A stretch of 64,000 nt of DNA from Lumbricus rubellus (taxonomy: Eukaryota; Annelida; Clitellata; Crassiclitellata; Lumbricidae), in assembly GCA_945859605.1 (NCBI GenBank), contig OX243815.1, positions 24,954,613-25,018,612 of the forward strand. The letters are read 5' to 3'. The translations under genes and the position numbers were made by a program. Below, piece after piece: positions 1 to 11,800 of the stretch. A model generated the notes under the pieces. It did not search any database, was not told the DNA's origin, and was given only the letters and a program-made list of their open reading frames with translations. The number at the start of each line of letters is the position of its first letter. Position 1 is the stretch's first letter.

Positions 1-530
1 AAAAAGATAAGATAAGAATATTCCCTGTTACTTATCAGTTATGTTCTAATTAATTAATTAAGTATTAATTTACTAACTTGTACTATATAAATTGTCATGG
101 AGCTAGGGGTCAGGGTTGTATAAGCTGTTAGCTTTTCCTGATTCTGTTTGCACTCTGTTTATTGAGTCACTTTTTCTGTTTGACTTGTGTTTGTGCAGTA
201 AACAAACAAATTAAAAAAATTCTTTAATAGACCAATTGCTATCCGTATTTTGGTGTACAGACTTGGTATACAAAAAAAAAAAAATTTAAATCATCTAGGC
301 CTATATAGCCAACCAATGCCAAATGTTTTAAAATGTACATACAATATGCATTACGCACATTCCCAGCCTACTGTCTGCCATGAAATTATTACAGTATAAT
401 AGAATACAACTGTAGTTTGATAATGCCATAAGTAAACATTGAAGTTCATTTGGGTCATAGTTATTTTAATCCTTTTTTTCTTTGTCTACTGTTGTTTGTC
501 TACTGGAATTTCTTAACTATTCATCTGCAG
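1..530 (+). other. TTLL10 intron
   Basis: AT-rich sequence up to the acceptor TTCATCTGCAG at 520-530. No exon or element recognised. Confidence 0.6.
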
Positions 531-3500
531 ATACGTCACAAATCCTTTGCTGCTCGATGGGAAAAAGTTCGACATACGAGTGTTCATGCTGGTTGCAAGC
601 ACGGCACCCTTTCTCATTCTCTTCCACAAAGGCTATGCAAGACTCTGTCTCCAAATGTACAACAATCAAGCTGAAGACTTGACAGCACACCTTACTAATC
701 AGGTATGCTAAGTTGGATCTTCATATTCCTCTACACTGGGTAATCAGGTGGTGGGGTGTACACTGTACAACAACCTAGTGTACATACATATATCTGGGAA
801 GCACTTATAAGAACTCTTCAAGCTCTTAAATGTAGGTCATGTCTCATCTGTAGTCTAATGTTGGAATTCTATTATAGTAAAAATGCCTAACTTTGTTGTC
901 TGTCATGATGGAAGATCTGTCATCTGTCATCTGTCTGTCATCAATCAGTATTTTCACGAGTGTGCTTGTATGTTAAACCATTTCCCTTTATTTGTTTTGA
1001 AGTTTGTGCAGAGGAGAGATGCAACTTATGAGTACTTTAAGGAGGAAACCGTTTGGAGCATCGAAAAACTAAACACTTACATCAACAAGAAGGTGGCACC
1101 TCAGAAAGGATTAGAAACTGACTGGGTGCTTAACACGTTAACAGTGAGTTTTTTTACCAGAATTTGACATAACATATTGACAGCATGTACAGTAGTTTAT
1201 TTTACTGAAGCAACATATTAGCAGTGAGTAGCCAGTGGTGGAGCTACAGCAGGGCATATGCCCTGGTAAAAATGCCTCTGCCCTGGCTAAACTAAACTCT
1301 GCCAATTTCCTCATCTTCTAAGAGTCGAAAATACCTTTAGTACAGTAAAAACTTCATCCTTGTGATTTTGACGTGCCAGGCATCAAAATTTATTGATCAA
1401 CCTGCCTCTTGGTGATTGGCCCGAGTATCCCTGAGACATTAGCAAAGAAACTAGTCTACCGATGCAGTTGTGTTACAATAGCTCTGAGAAATTATATGAT
1501 TTACACTACATTACTTAGTGATTCTTCTGTTTGCAGAATCGAATAAAACAGATCATGCTGTACTGCTTTCACGCTGTTAAGCATAAGCTGAAATCAAGAG
1601 TTGGATACTTTGATCTGTACGGACTTGACTTTCTGGTCGATGACAACATGAAGGTAAGTAAACTTGTCATCATCTGTTTCGACCATGTCATGTAATCATT
1701 CTGGGTATTTGCCAGTTTGAATTAATAAACGAATATTATTATTATTGTTGTTGTTGTTACGACTATGACAGATACTTACAGTACACTGGCAGGGGTTTCA
1801 TCACTCTCTATTACCAACATTCATCATCTTTAATGGATTATAACTATAAGTAGAATTGACGATAAGATTAAACATAAGCTTGTCTCTAGATTGATTCTGA
1901 TGTGGACATACATACAATTTTCACCCTTTTTTTATTGGTGCAGGTTTGGCTGATAGAGATTAATGCCAACCCATGCTTATCTACCAACTGCGACACTCTG
2001 AAAGAAGTCATTCCGTCCGTTGTTCGAGAGACTTTGTGTAAGTATTTAAGTTATTGATAGAAATATAGTATATTATAATTATATTCGTTGGTTTCATTTT
2101 TAAACTCTACTAAATGAATCTGCTGTTGTGTAAGTTACATGACTGATTTGTGGACCACTAATAGGTTTATGATTTTAATTCCTGTTATTCTTTGCTCTCA
2201 TTACCAAATTTAACATATTAACATACCTTTTTAAAGTCCTGTAATAATATTACAGGACTTTTTAGTATGTGAAGTTACTAATATTATTAAATGAAACCAT
2301 CTGACATCTACAGGGCAGTAGAGCAAAACAAATTGGCACACAGCCATGGGGATTTCTGTCACATCTCATTTTATATGGTATGCTATCATAGGCGTAGGGG
2401 AGATTTCAGGAGTGGGGGGGCAAAAGTTTAACTTTTGCCCGAAAAATTTTTTCCGTCCGGCCGAAAATTCCCGTAACTTTTTACTTTTTCCGCCCGAAAA
2501 AATATGACGACCTTTTTTTTTTTTTTTTTTTTATTCGTCCGGTCGAAATTGCCCGAAAATTTCCGTTACTTTTCCGCCCGAAAAATCTGACGACCTTTTT
2601 TTTTTTTTTTTTTAAGTCTAAATTTCGAAATTTCTTAATTTCTTTATACATTTTTTTACTTTTCTCAGACTGCTTGCCCGAAAAACCACACTTGCCCGAA
2701 ATTTGGGGGGGCATTTGCCCCCTCTGGACCCCCGTCTCCTACGCCTATGTATGCTATTCTGTAGTACGTGTTTTTGAATGGACGGACTTTGTAGCATCGG
2801 CTACCAATGAACTTGCCATTCTTTGAACGGTTCACCATCGTGAAGCGAGCATCTGTAGCGCTCATAGTTATCATTATTATCCTGATTCAAAGACAGTAAC
2901 ATTCAACATAAACTGTCTATTCTGTTTACGTGCGAGCGTTTGACTTGCATTATTAAAAGGCCACTTACTTTTTTACTGAAAAATTGCCGTTCAGAAGAGC
3001 TCTACTTCTGAAAACATTATGCATGGCAGCTCTTGATTTAAGAGGTTTTCTGCACTTATTTTGTAGATTTATCTATCGAATGTTTTGAGAAATCTCGTCG
3101 TGGCTTTCCACTCTATCCTCTTCAGACTCTTAAGAACTTTCAGATTTTGTTCAACGGCAGCCACAGCAGTGCATACATCCACCCGAACTATCCAAGCTTG
3201 AAACGATCCTGGTCCCTGGTTTCTCCTGGCCAGCGCAGCCACCCTTCCAGCAGAGACGACCAAGACAAAGAGGAAGACAAAATGGTCAGTCGAAACTACA
3301 TGACGTCCATCATTTTTGAATCGCCAGACGAACACCACAACTATTCGTCGGTTCCGGTTTCAATGTTCGATCTGAATACGCTTGAAAGTCGGAAACCGCT
3401 AGTCGATCTGAAGACACTTGAAAGTCGGAAACCGCTAGTCGATCTGAAGACACTTGAAAGTCGGAAAACGCTAGCCGATCTGAATACGCTTGAGAGTCGG

Positions 3501-5702
3501 AAAACGCTAGCCGATCTGAATACGCTTGAGAGTCGGAAAACGCTAGCCGATCTGAATACGCTTGAGAGTCGGAAAACGCTAGTCGATCTGAATACGCTTG
3601 AGAGTCGGAAAACGCTAGCCGATCTGAATACGCTTGAGAGTCGGAAAACGCTAGTCGATCTGAAGACACTTGAAAGTCGGAAACCGCTAGCCGATCTGAA
3701 TACGCTTGAGAGTCGGAAACCGCTAGTCGATCTGAAGACGCTTGAAAGTCGAAAAACGCTAGTCGATCTGAAGACACTTGAAAGTCGGAAACCGCTAGTC
3801 GATATCTCTAGTATTACCAGTTCACTACCATCCAGTCCACAGAAATCCCTGACGTCGCTGACTCAGAATACAAAGTCAAGAGATCTGTCTTCTGTGAAAA
3901 GTAAGCAAAAGGAACCCGACAAGGAGACGGAAGATTTTTCATGGAAATACGAATTGCACAGAGGTCAAGCTACACCAATCTCTCCCGTGATAGACGGATC
4001 ATCGGCCAAAGCCCAGGCAACGTCAGAGAAATTGAGCAAAGACCAGAAACCTGATAAATCCCGTACGGATGGGGTGATATTAGACAAATCAGGCAAGGAC
4101 CAGATGCTGTTGGAGAATAATTTCAGCAAAGATAAAACGACAACGGAGAAGTACGACAAGGATCGACCGACATCTGAGCAGTCGAACAACGATCTAGGAA
4201 TGTCACTGAAAGACCAAGTCACGTACGCGTCGGCTACGAATCAGATAACGTCAGCTGAAAAGTCTGTAAAAAAGCAGACCGGAAAGGATCTATGGACAGC
4301 GAATCGGCCGAAGGGATTAATCATATCCGACCGGTTCAGCAGGGGTCCTGCTTCGCGGGAAAAAGCATCGACAGCTCAGCAGACGGACGACCAAGACGCG
4401 TTGGAAAGGCAGTTATCTCGATCGCTGTACGATCTCTCAGGTTTAAGACATTTGAGCTCAAAATCGAAGGCTAACAGTGAAGACTCGCCACCTGTGATGC
4501 CCGCTAAACTGAAATCAGATGACCTATCTCCAAGGTTTCTGAATTATCCAGCATCTGCAAAACAAGCGAAACAGCCAACAGCAGGACCGCCTCTCAAGCC
4601 TCAGAACCAAACGGTCGGGTATGCGCGAGCTAAGTCGGATGACGTAAGCGCTTCGGCAACACTCGCAAGAAACGGGCCTAACATCAACTCCTTTATGAAA
4701 CCGATACAATTCCTTTCGTCGAATCAGTCGTATCAGGAGAAGAAAAGCGGGCCGCTCGATTCGATCGTTGAACAGCTTGAGAAGGACTTGGCGAAAGCAA
4801 AAGTTCTCCAAGCCGTGTCACGAACGAACCGAGAGTACAGACTGGTCAACACAGACATCTTTGGCAATTCGATCTCCGACAACAATATTATGAGAAACTA
4901 TCAATACCCAATGACAAATCAGGACTACGCGTACAGCCAATCGAAATCATCGCTCGAAGGCAACAGAGCCGTCGACAGAGCCGTTAGCAACCGATTTCAA
5001 TACCTCGATCGGTCGAAAACGCTGTCGTCCAAGATTTATCCTCCGGCCAGTACGAGTTTCTACTCAGCACAAGAGAACAACAAATCGTATCTATCTCCAG
5101 CCGTGTTGTCAGCGTATAGTTTCACTAATGCAAAGAACCGTACTTTTCCTCCGTCGTCAGAGTACGATGCCTACTCCTCTACCGAAGGCAGATATGTTCG
5201 GGCCAATCAAATCAAAGAAAGAAAATCTGCGTCTTCTTCAGACTACACCGACGGATCTCGGTTCTCGGCCGCCACGCGTAGAGATAAGCCGCCGGAGAAA
5301 AATTCCGAAATCATCATCGACAAGAAGTCTTGGGAGCTGAAAGGTCAGATGCTGTACAAGGAAGCGACGAAAAACGTCCTGAAAGAAATAATGCATTCGC
5401 CCACCGACCGCACGGAGAACGTGTACAACACCGGAGTTTGGAACCAACCCGTGCTCGGTCTTTCCGGTACCGTGCTGCAAGATGCGAGGAGATCTCCGTC
5501 TGCGTCCAGGCTGATGAAGGGTTACACATCGCACGGAGCGTGGAACGGTCCAGTGAGGGTTTTTCCCGATCCAGACATCTGGCTTGCTGGACTTCACAAG
5601 ACAACGACGGGCAACAACCAAGCCTCGTTCAACCGACAACAGAACAACCTGGACAAGGACTGGGGTCATTTTACAGTCGTCAGTCCCAAGCAAGACACAT
5701 GA
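531..5702 (+). CDS. TTLL10: TTLL10-like tubulin/protein glycine ligase, 3' part (five exons)
   Basis: Exons 531-702, 1012-1143, 1537-1653, 1944-2037 and 3067-5702, all with AG/GT borders and compatible phases; the gene starts left of the window. The first four encode the C-terminal half of a tubulin-tyrosine-ligase-like ATP-grasp domain: NPLLLDGKKFDIRVFMLVAS, HKGYARL, the HLTNQ motif, then YGLDFLVDDNMKVWLIEINA followed by NPCL, where the D, E and N residues are the metal/ATP-binding positions of the family. The ending NCDTLKEVIP matches TTLL10 rather than TTLL3/8, so polyglycylation of tubulin or other proteins in cilia is the likely role (family knowledge). The terminal exon adds about 880 residues that look disordered, Ser/Lys-rich and contain a 12-copy repeat. 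ATP-grasp assignment is firm; TTLL10 subclass is probable. Confidence 0.9.
2233..2261. repeat. Perfect 29-bp palindrome in an intron
   Basis: Two 14-bp arms (AAAGTCCTGTAATA and its complement) around a single central A, in the last TTLL10 intron. It could be a minimal relic of a foldback element; no function visible. Confidence 0.8.
2387..2749. mobile_element. hAT-like MITE in the last TTLL10 intron
   Basis: Perfect 12-bp terminal inverted repeat CATAGGCGTAGG and a perfect 8-bp target duplication TATGCTAT (2379-2386 and 2750-2757). The interior is G-run and poly-T rich with repeated GCCCGAAAAA words. No coding capacity. The 8-bp duplication is the hAT superfamily signature. Confidence 0.85.
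3067..5702 (+). CDS. TTLL10: Giant terminal exon of the TTLL10-like gene
   Basis: One 2636-nt exon. The acceptor (TTTTGTAG at 3059-3066) joins in phase to the donor at 2037/2038, reading LSIECFEKSRRGFPLYPLQT. The reading frame is already open before 3147, where a TTG could be mistaken for a start. Composition is low-complexity: repeat block at 3378-3809, a Lys/Asp/Thr-rich stretch (about 3880-4320), then Ser/Tyr/Asn-rich sequence. No further domain recognised. The end (about 5320-5700) is better conserved-looking, with KSWELKGQMLYKEATKNVL and a Trp/Pro-rich segment (GVWNQPVLGL, GAWNGPVRVFPDPDIW) that could be a short binding motif. Stop TGA at 5700-5702. Confidence 0.85.
3378..3809 (+). repeat. 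36-bp coding minisatellite, 12 copies (TLESRK-[P/T]-L-[V/A]-D-L-[K/N])
   Basis: Twelve uninterrupted 36-bp units, each encoding TLESRKPLVDLK or a variant. Variation is limited to position 7 (P or T), position 9 (V or A) and position 12 (K or N); the last copy ends D-I-S. Unit length is a multiple of three, so the frame is kept and a long antisense open frame appears as a by-product. The near identity of units points to recent expansion or homogenisation, and copy number is probably polymorphic. Confidence 0.95.
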
Positions 5703-5848
5703 AAAGGCTTTCCGAACAAAAAGGCTTTCTCAACTGTCATACCGTACGAGAATGGGCTTGCCTTGGTGCTAGAAAGAACTGCTTTTAGAAGATAGTTGAA
5801 ATTGTAAAGCTGCAGGCAGATTCTTTGTTAAAATTGTCCTCTTATCAA

Positions 5849-5914
5849 AATAAAATAAAAAGAGTAAACAGTTGCTACATAGAAACATACATACACACAC
5901 GCACGCACAATAAA
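5849..5914 (+). terminator. Polyadenylation signals of the TTLL10-like gene
   Basis: AATAAA at 5849-5854 and again at 5909-5914, 147 and 207 bases after the stop codon. Both are canonical; the sequence cannot tell which is used. Confidence 0.55.
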
Positions 5915-6500
5915 ATGCTAGAGCATTATTTTGACTTTTTTTATTGTGTTCTCTGCAGTTTACAGTCCATTTGGATCGTGATTGAGCAGGAATGATGCTG
6001 AAACTAGATGCCTTTTTGCTCCTCTGTTTCTTGCTGAATCTATCGGGCTTTACAATCTGCTCTCATATTCTAGCTTCACACTATTCACTGCTAGAATAAT
6101 AGTCAAAAATTCCCCTCACATCTCATCCTTTGGTACTGTACACTCGTCCGCCATAACCCATAAAAATGCTGAATATATTATTTTTTTATAGAAAATATTC
6201 CAGGCATGCACATCCAAGTCTACTAACACAAAATTCTTTTACTATTCTCTTACTGTATACGATTGCTGCTAAACCTGAAAAAATCCATTTCTAAGACTAA
6301 TGTACCACATGACAAAATGACAAAAATAACAATTCATATTTTTCACAATCTGTCAGCAAATAAAATTAGCATAAAAATTCTGGCAGTCATAGAACGTTAG
6401 AAACCTCGGTCATATGAGCATGGTAGGTTCAAATACTGGAAATTATTTGCCATGCTGTGCTCAAATAGTAGCTACACCTAGGATTGTTCGAATACATTGT
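5915..6500. other. Spacer between TTLL10 3' end and SINE
   Basis: AT-rich unique-looking sequence after the polyadenylation signals. No convincing gene, RNA or transposon ends seen. Confidence 0.5.
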
Positions 6501-6725
6501 TGGGCGCGGTGGTGTAGTGGGTATGTTCGTCACCTTGCAGCAGAAGGGTTGCAGGTTCGAATGAACCTCGTCGCTGCATAGGAACATTGGGCAAGTCCTT
6601 CACTCGCAATTTCTCAGCGCTTTGGCGTGACACTCCGATAGTACCGATACAGTGTCCGCTCTATAGTCGGGAGCACCTCTGAGAAGGGAGCTTAAAGGGG
6701 CACTATAACAAGTACACATACAAAC
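6501..6725 (+). mobile_element. tRNA-derived SINE, copy 1
   Basis: Pol III box A-like GGTGGTGTAGTGG at 6508-6520 and box B-like GGTTCGAAT at 6554-6562, followed by a body and a 3' tail (GGAGCACCTCTGAG ... GGGGCACTATAACA) that resembles the 3' end of the LINE at 14.7-15.4 kb. A SINE mobilised by that LINE family is the best reading. Confidence 0.8.
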
Positions 6726-7371
6726 ATTATTTAAATATTAAATTGATTAAACTATTAGGTGCTGAAGTCAAGACATCTTGAGTACTGCTGGTAACTAAAT
6801 AACATGATTGGGCTTGAGACTAATCATTCATGCACAATAACCGGTTCCTGCAGTCTACTGTATCTGTCATTATCAGCGTGATCTAAAAAGAAGTTTTTTA
6901 AAGGCATGGCATTATGTAGGCAACACTTATTTGACATCACTGTTGTGCAACTCGTTAAAGAGTATAAAAGGCAAGTTGCCGGATGACATGGCTGCATCAA
7001 AGCTAGTGCGGTCCCAGGTGCTGCAATTACCCTTCAATGGTCTCCCTTTGACAACCCACTGGTCCACTATGCACATATTTATAACACAAGCCCCTCAAAA
7101 CTTCAGGCCCGGGTGCAGCAGCAGTGGCACCATTAGCACCCACCTTATTTTGGACCACCATGTACAGTTGCCCTTTTGTAGTCCGTGCCAAAGGGGAACT
7201 TTCACAATGCCAATCAGTCAAGAGGCCAGGGCACATGCAGTGCTCTTTTATGATATGCTTCTTAACATTATAAAATTGCACTAATGTTGATTGTTTGGGA
7301 GCCCATTTAAAAAGAAGTTTGTAACCTAGTGGCAGTGTGCTATAGGTTTAACAACTCAACGTCAACATCAG
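6726..7371. other. Spacer with no identified gene
   Basis: Contains short open frames on both strands (7027-7281 minus and 6931-7284 plus) that overlap each other and match no family I recognise. Nothing else supported. Confidence 0.4.
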
Positions 7372-7480
7372 GGCTTATTTGTGAAGCCTTTGCCACACGT
7401 CTCGCACTTGAAAGGCCTGTCTATTGAAGTGTCATGACTCCAGGCATGCTTCCTGAAACTGTCATTGTCAGGCATGAAAT
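7372..7480 (-). pseudogene. Zinc-finger relic (third cassette fragment)
   Basis: About 105 bases that closely match 8113-8215 of cassette B, encoding the end of finger 5 and the start of finger 6 on the minus strand (KHAWSHDTSIDRPFKCE). It lies just past the cassette B stop at 7499 and has no flanking fingers. A truncated remnant of another duplicated cassette is the likely origin; its DTSID resembles DTKID of cassette A. Confidence 0.75.
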
Positions 7481-7498
7481 AATATACTCTATGATCAG

Positions 7499-8802
7499 CT
7501 ACAACTTTACGTAACTCTTGCCACGTTTAGTACAGGTAGATGACACGTCGTTTTTATCCCGCAGATGTATACGACGTTTGTGCTTGTGATACGAAGAAGA
7601 CCTCGAAAACGCAGTGGCACAAAACTCGCAAACATACGGTTTCTCTCCAGTGTGTGAACGCTGATGCACGATGAGGCCCGACGACTTCTTGTAGCACTTC
7701 TGGCAGACCTCGCATTGGTAGACCTTTACCTTACGATGTACGTTCATGTGTAGGTTCAGTTCAAGAACTGACGCAAATTCGGAACCACAATCTTTACACT
7801 TGTAGTGCTTTAGCTCCACCAGAGCCAAACTCAAGTGATGCTTCACCTCCGTGCCAGATGAAAATTTTTCAAGGCAGACGTAGCAGTGGAAATCTTTCCC
7901 GGAGCAGCCTACTTTTTCGCGGTGACGAGCAAGGTGAGTGGAGCGAGTGAAGGCGCGACCGCACGTGTCACAGTGGTGCGGCTTCTCTCCCGTGTGAGTG
8001 CGAGCGTGCCGAAGCATATGCGATCGTCGGCTGAACTGGGCACCGCATATGTCGCACATAAAAGTCCGGTCATTCGTGTGTATTTTGGCATGAGCAGTCA
8101 AGCAGGACTTGTTTATGAAGCCTTTGTCACACATCTCGCACTTGAAAGGCCTGCCTATCGAAGTGTTGTGACTCCACGAATGCTTCCTGAGACTGTCATT
8201 GTCACGAAATCGTTTGCCACAGATGTCGCAGCATTGCGGCTTTTCGCCAGAATGGCAAAGCTGGTGACGCTTAAGGTGACTCCGACGACCAAACGTTTTC
8301 TCGCACAAGCTACATTTATGATAGACTCCACTGTGTTTTAGAAAATGATTTTGCAGGGTACTTCGCTGGCTGAAAAGTTCACTGCACACTGGACACTTGT
8401 AAGGTTTTTCACCTGTGTGTATGCGCACGTGGGCACGCAGGCTTGTTGACAGGCGGAAATCTTTTGGGCAGAATTCACATTTGTAAGGTTTTTCACCAGT
8501 ATGAACACGAAGATGACGAATCAGATGACTAGGTTTTGGGTAAACCTGGTTGCAAATTTGGCACATGTACGGCATTTTTGCTCCTTCGTGCTGCTTTTTT
8601 GCTCCTTCGTGCTGCATTTTTGCTCCTTCGTGCTGCATTTTTGCTCCTTCGTGCTGCTTTTTTGCTCCTTCGTGCTGCTTTTTTGTTCCTTCGTTCAGCT
8701 TTTTTGCTCCTTCGTGCTGCTTTTTTGCTCCTTCGTTCAGATTTCCATGTTTTTTGCTTTGTATAGTGTGTTTAGGCTGTAAAAATGTTTTTGTTTTCAC
8801 TC
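7499..8802 (-). CDS. Zinc-finger exon, cassette B (about 12 fingers)
   Basis: Acceptor GTGTGCAG. After KTKTFLQPKHTIQSKKHGN comes a QHEGAKK repeat linker, then twelve C2H2-type units with several TGEKPY linkers. Fingers 1-7 and 10-12 are regular. Finger 8 ends H-REKVG-C, a C2HC form, and finger 9 has unusual His spacing (HHLSLALVELKH), so both may not fold normally. Ends GKSYVKL-stop. Confidence 0.88.
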
Positions 8803-11800
8803 CTGCACACAAGAAAAATCACCATTTTTGTTAAACTCAAAGCCAGAAGATAAAAGGCTAAAATATTTACCAGGACTTTCTGCCTGTTTTCTACTAAAAC
8901 TTGTGTGTTGTGTGAGCTTTACACAGAAGAGGTCGGACATGGAAAGATGTGTATTGTGTAATAACCTCGAATAACACATCAAGAAATATCAGCATAAGAT
9001 ATGAATTGCTGTTAAATAGAACCCACTTTCGGTTAACAGGCGCAAAATTTTAAGGCATATCTCATTTGCCCTAGTGGGTATCTCATCTGCTGTCAATCTG
9101 TCACAACTTCATTGGCTTTATCAACTCCTTCACAATCTGCAACGTTCTTACCCCAAGCCGAATTTGACTATCATGTCCATATCACATGGTCCAGGAATTT
9201 TCATAAGCGTAGTTAGTTTTACGGGTGTACCGTAGGACCATTGATGAACGCACATTTAGCCCTGCCTCACCCACTGTCTGAAGTAACATTTCTATACTTG
9301 TAAAGGTCTGCCCCATCAATCTCACCTTTCAAGCAGCAACTTAAAACGTTCTAGGCCTATTTCACGAATCTATTTGGTCATGTAGTTTCATCCCTCGGCT
9401 ATCCATTAACTTCCCTCTTAGCAACCGACTGTGATCGTCATTCAAGTATTAACTCTGGTATGCAAGTAATTCTGTATCACTCATTCATTCATTCATTTAC
9501 AATTGTTCAACAGATATAAAAAAATTGATAATCATAATGGTAAAAAAATGACTTATTTACCCAAGCTGCTCTTTTCGTCTTCAGAAATGTCAATGTATTC
9601 AACACCAGGCCTGCAGTAAAGCAGTTCGAATAAATTATCATCCTGAAAACAATTCTCATCAACCCAAGGCTATGAGCTGTTAAAGTCTTTGAGTAATCTA
9701 AGTTGTCCTTCAGCATTGAATAATTATGCGAATGCAATACTATACCATAATGCATCTGACATTACATGGCATCACTTCAGTAAACTCTTCAGCACCAATC
9801 TATGACCACTACCGGTACAAGACAATGTCAAGGTGGCATGAATGGCAACAAGATCGTGAAATTGAAGCATTCTGGCTTCGATAGAATGAAGGCAGAGAAA
9901 GGCACGAGAGTTCATAAGTTTCCTCATTACTGATTTCAAAGTGATGGTTCACCCACAGCGAAACTCTCATGCAGCATGGTGGAACTTGGAAGCCGAGAAA
10001 CAAGCAATTATTCAGACTGAAATATCTGCACTCTGTAAGCAAACAAATTAACCAACAATAATTTCCCCACCACCATGCCGTTTCCCCATTATCGTTGAGG
10101 ACTTTAGCAGAATCATACATAAAAGCACTATGTAAACATTTAGATTCATACCCGTACAAGCATTCAGGGCAAAAATGATTTGCAGATTTCTGGATTTGCA
10201 TACAACAAAGCAGTTCTATTTCTCAAGACAAGCTGCTGTAAAATTTTAAGACACAATTTCGTGTAATGATATTAAAGTATAAACTTCAAAGTATTCACAA
10301 ATTTAGCCCTTCAACAAATATTTAGTTGTATAATACTGATAAATAATATTCGGGAATGTAATTGATTTTTGCAAGTTACGTGCCTGTCTATCTTGGTGTC
10401 GTGACTCCCGGCATTCTTCTTGAGACTGTCTTCATGAAATTGGTTCCGACAGATGTCACAGTATTCTTCTTTCTCACCAAAATGGCTGAGCTGGTGACGC
10501 TTGAGGTGATATAGACGACCAAATGTTTTCTCACACACATTACATTTATAATGCTCTCCAGTGTGTTGAAGAATATGATTATGCATGGCACTTTGCTGCT
10601 TGAAAGGTTCACTGCACACTGGACACTTGTAAGGTTTTTTATCCTTGTGTTCACGTACGTGGGCACGCAGTCTCGATGACAGACGAAAAGCTTTTGTGCA
10701 GAATTCACATTTGTAAGGTTTTTCACCAGTATGAACACGAAGATGACGAATCAGATGACTAGGTTTTTGGTAAACTTTGTTGCAAACATGGCATGCGTGT
10801 TGCTTTTTTTCTCTTTCCTTCAGCTTTCCACGTTTTTTGCCTCGTATAGTCTGTTTAGGCTGCAAAAATCTTCTTGTGTTCGCTCCTGCACACAAGAAAT
10901 ATAATTTTTTTGGTAAAACTCTAAAGCCAGAAAATAAAAGGTTAAAATATTTACCAGGACTTTCTGCCTGTTTTCTAATAAAAAATTTGTGTTGTATCAG
11001 CGTTACACAGAAGAGGTCTGCAATGGCAAGGTGTGTAACAACCTTGAATAACACATCAAGAAATATATCAGCAAAAGATTTGAATTGCTGTTAAATAGGA
11101 CCCACCAAATCTTTCGGTTAACAGACCTGTGCAAAAATTTTATGGCATATCTCATTTACCACAGTGGGAATCTCATCTGCTGGCATTGTGTCACAACTCC
11201 CCTGGCTTTCATTGTCTTAACTCCTTCACAGCCAGCAACCCGCTTACGAGCTGGCTCTATGTTACATACACAGTTACGCAGTGCTAAAAGTGTAAAAAAA
11301 TAAGTGCCTGGACGCACATTTAGCTCAACCACACCCACTGTCTGAAGAACCATTCCTGTACTTATAAACGTCTGGTCCATCAATCTCATCCTTCATGCAG
11401 CAAATCCAAATGTTGTATTTCACGAATCTATTTGGTCATGTAGTTTTACCCACAGTTGTCCATTATCTCCCCACTCCCCCACTCTTAGCAACTGACTGTG
11501 ATCCTGATTCAAGTATCAACACAGGTGTGCACTTAATGTGTAATACTCATTCATTCATTCATTGACTTATTTGCAATTGTTCAACAGATATAAAAAAAAT
11601 TGTGATACTGTAATTCAGAACGGTAAAAAAACTTTATTTACCCAAGCTGCTCTTTTCATCGTCAGAAATGTCGAGGTATTCAACACCAAGCCTGCAGTAA
11701 AGCAGTTCAAATAATAACTGATTAATTATCATCCTGAAAACATTTCTCATCAACTCAAGATTTTGAGCTGTTTGAATATTAATCTACGTTATCTTTCTGC

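Noticed and set aside
3310..3777. 155-residue minus-strand open frame
   Set aside because: It is the antisense of the 36-bp coding repeat; units divisible by three keep it open by chance.
3378..3809. CRISPR-like array (regular 36-bp repeats)
   Set aside because: There are no spacers between units, it is in-frame coding and the genome is eukaryotic.
3147..5702. Stand-alone 851-residue gene
   Set aside because: The apparent start is a TTG inside an exon that begins at 3067 and splices in phase to the TTLL10 catalytic exons.
6508..6562. Functional tRNA gene
   Set aside because: Box A and B words are present but no cloverleaf forms, and the unit continues into a LINE-like tail as in the other SINE copies.
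7886..8341. 151-residue plus-strand frame
   Set aside because: It is antisense to zinc fingers 4-9 of cassette B, which have clear C2H2 spacing.
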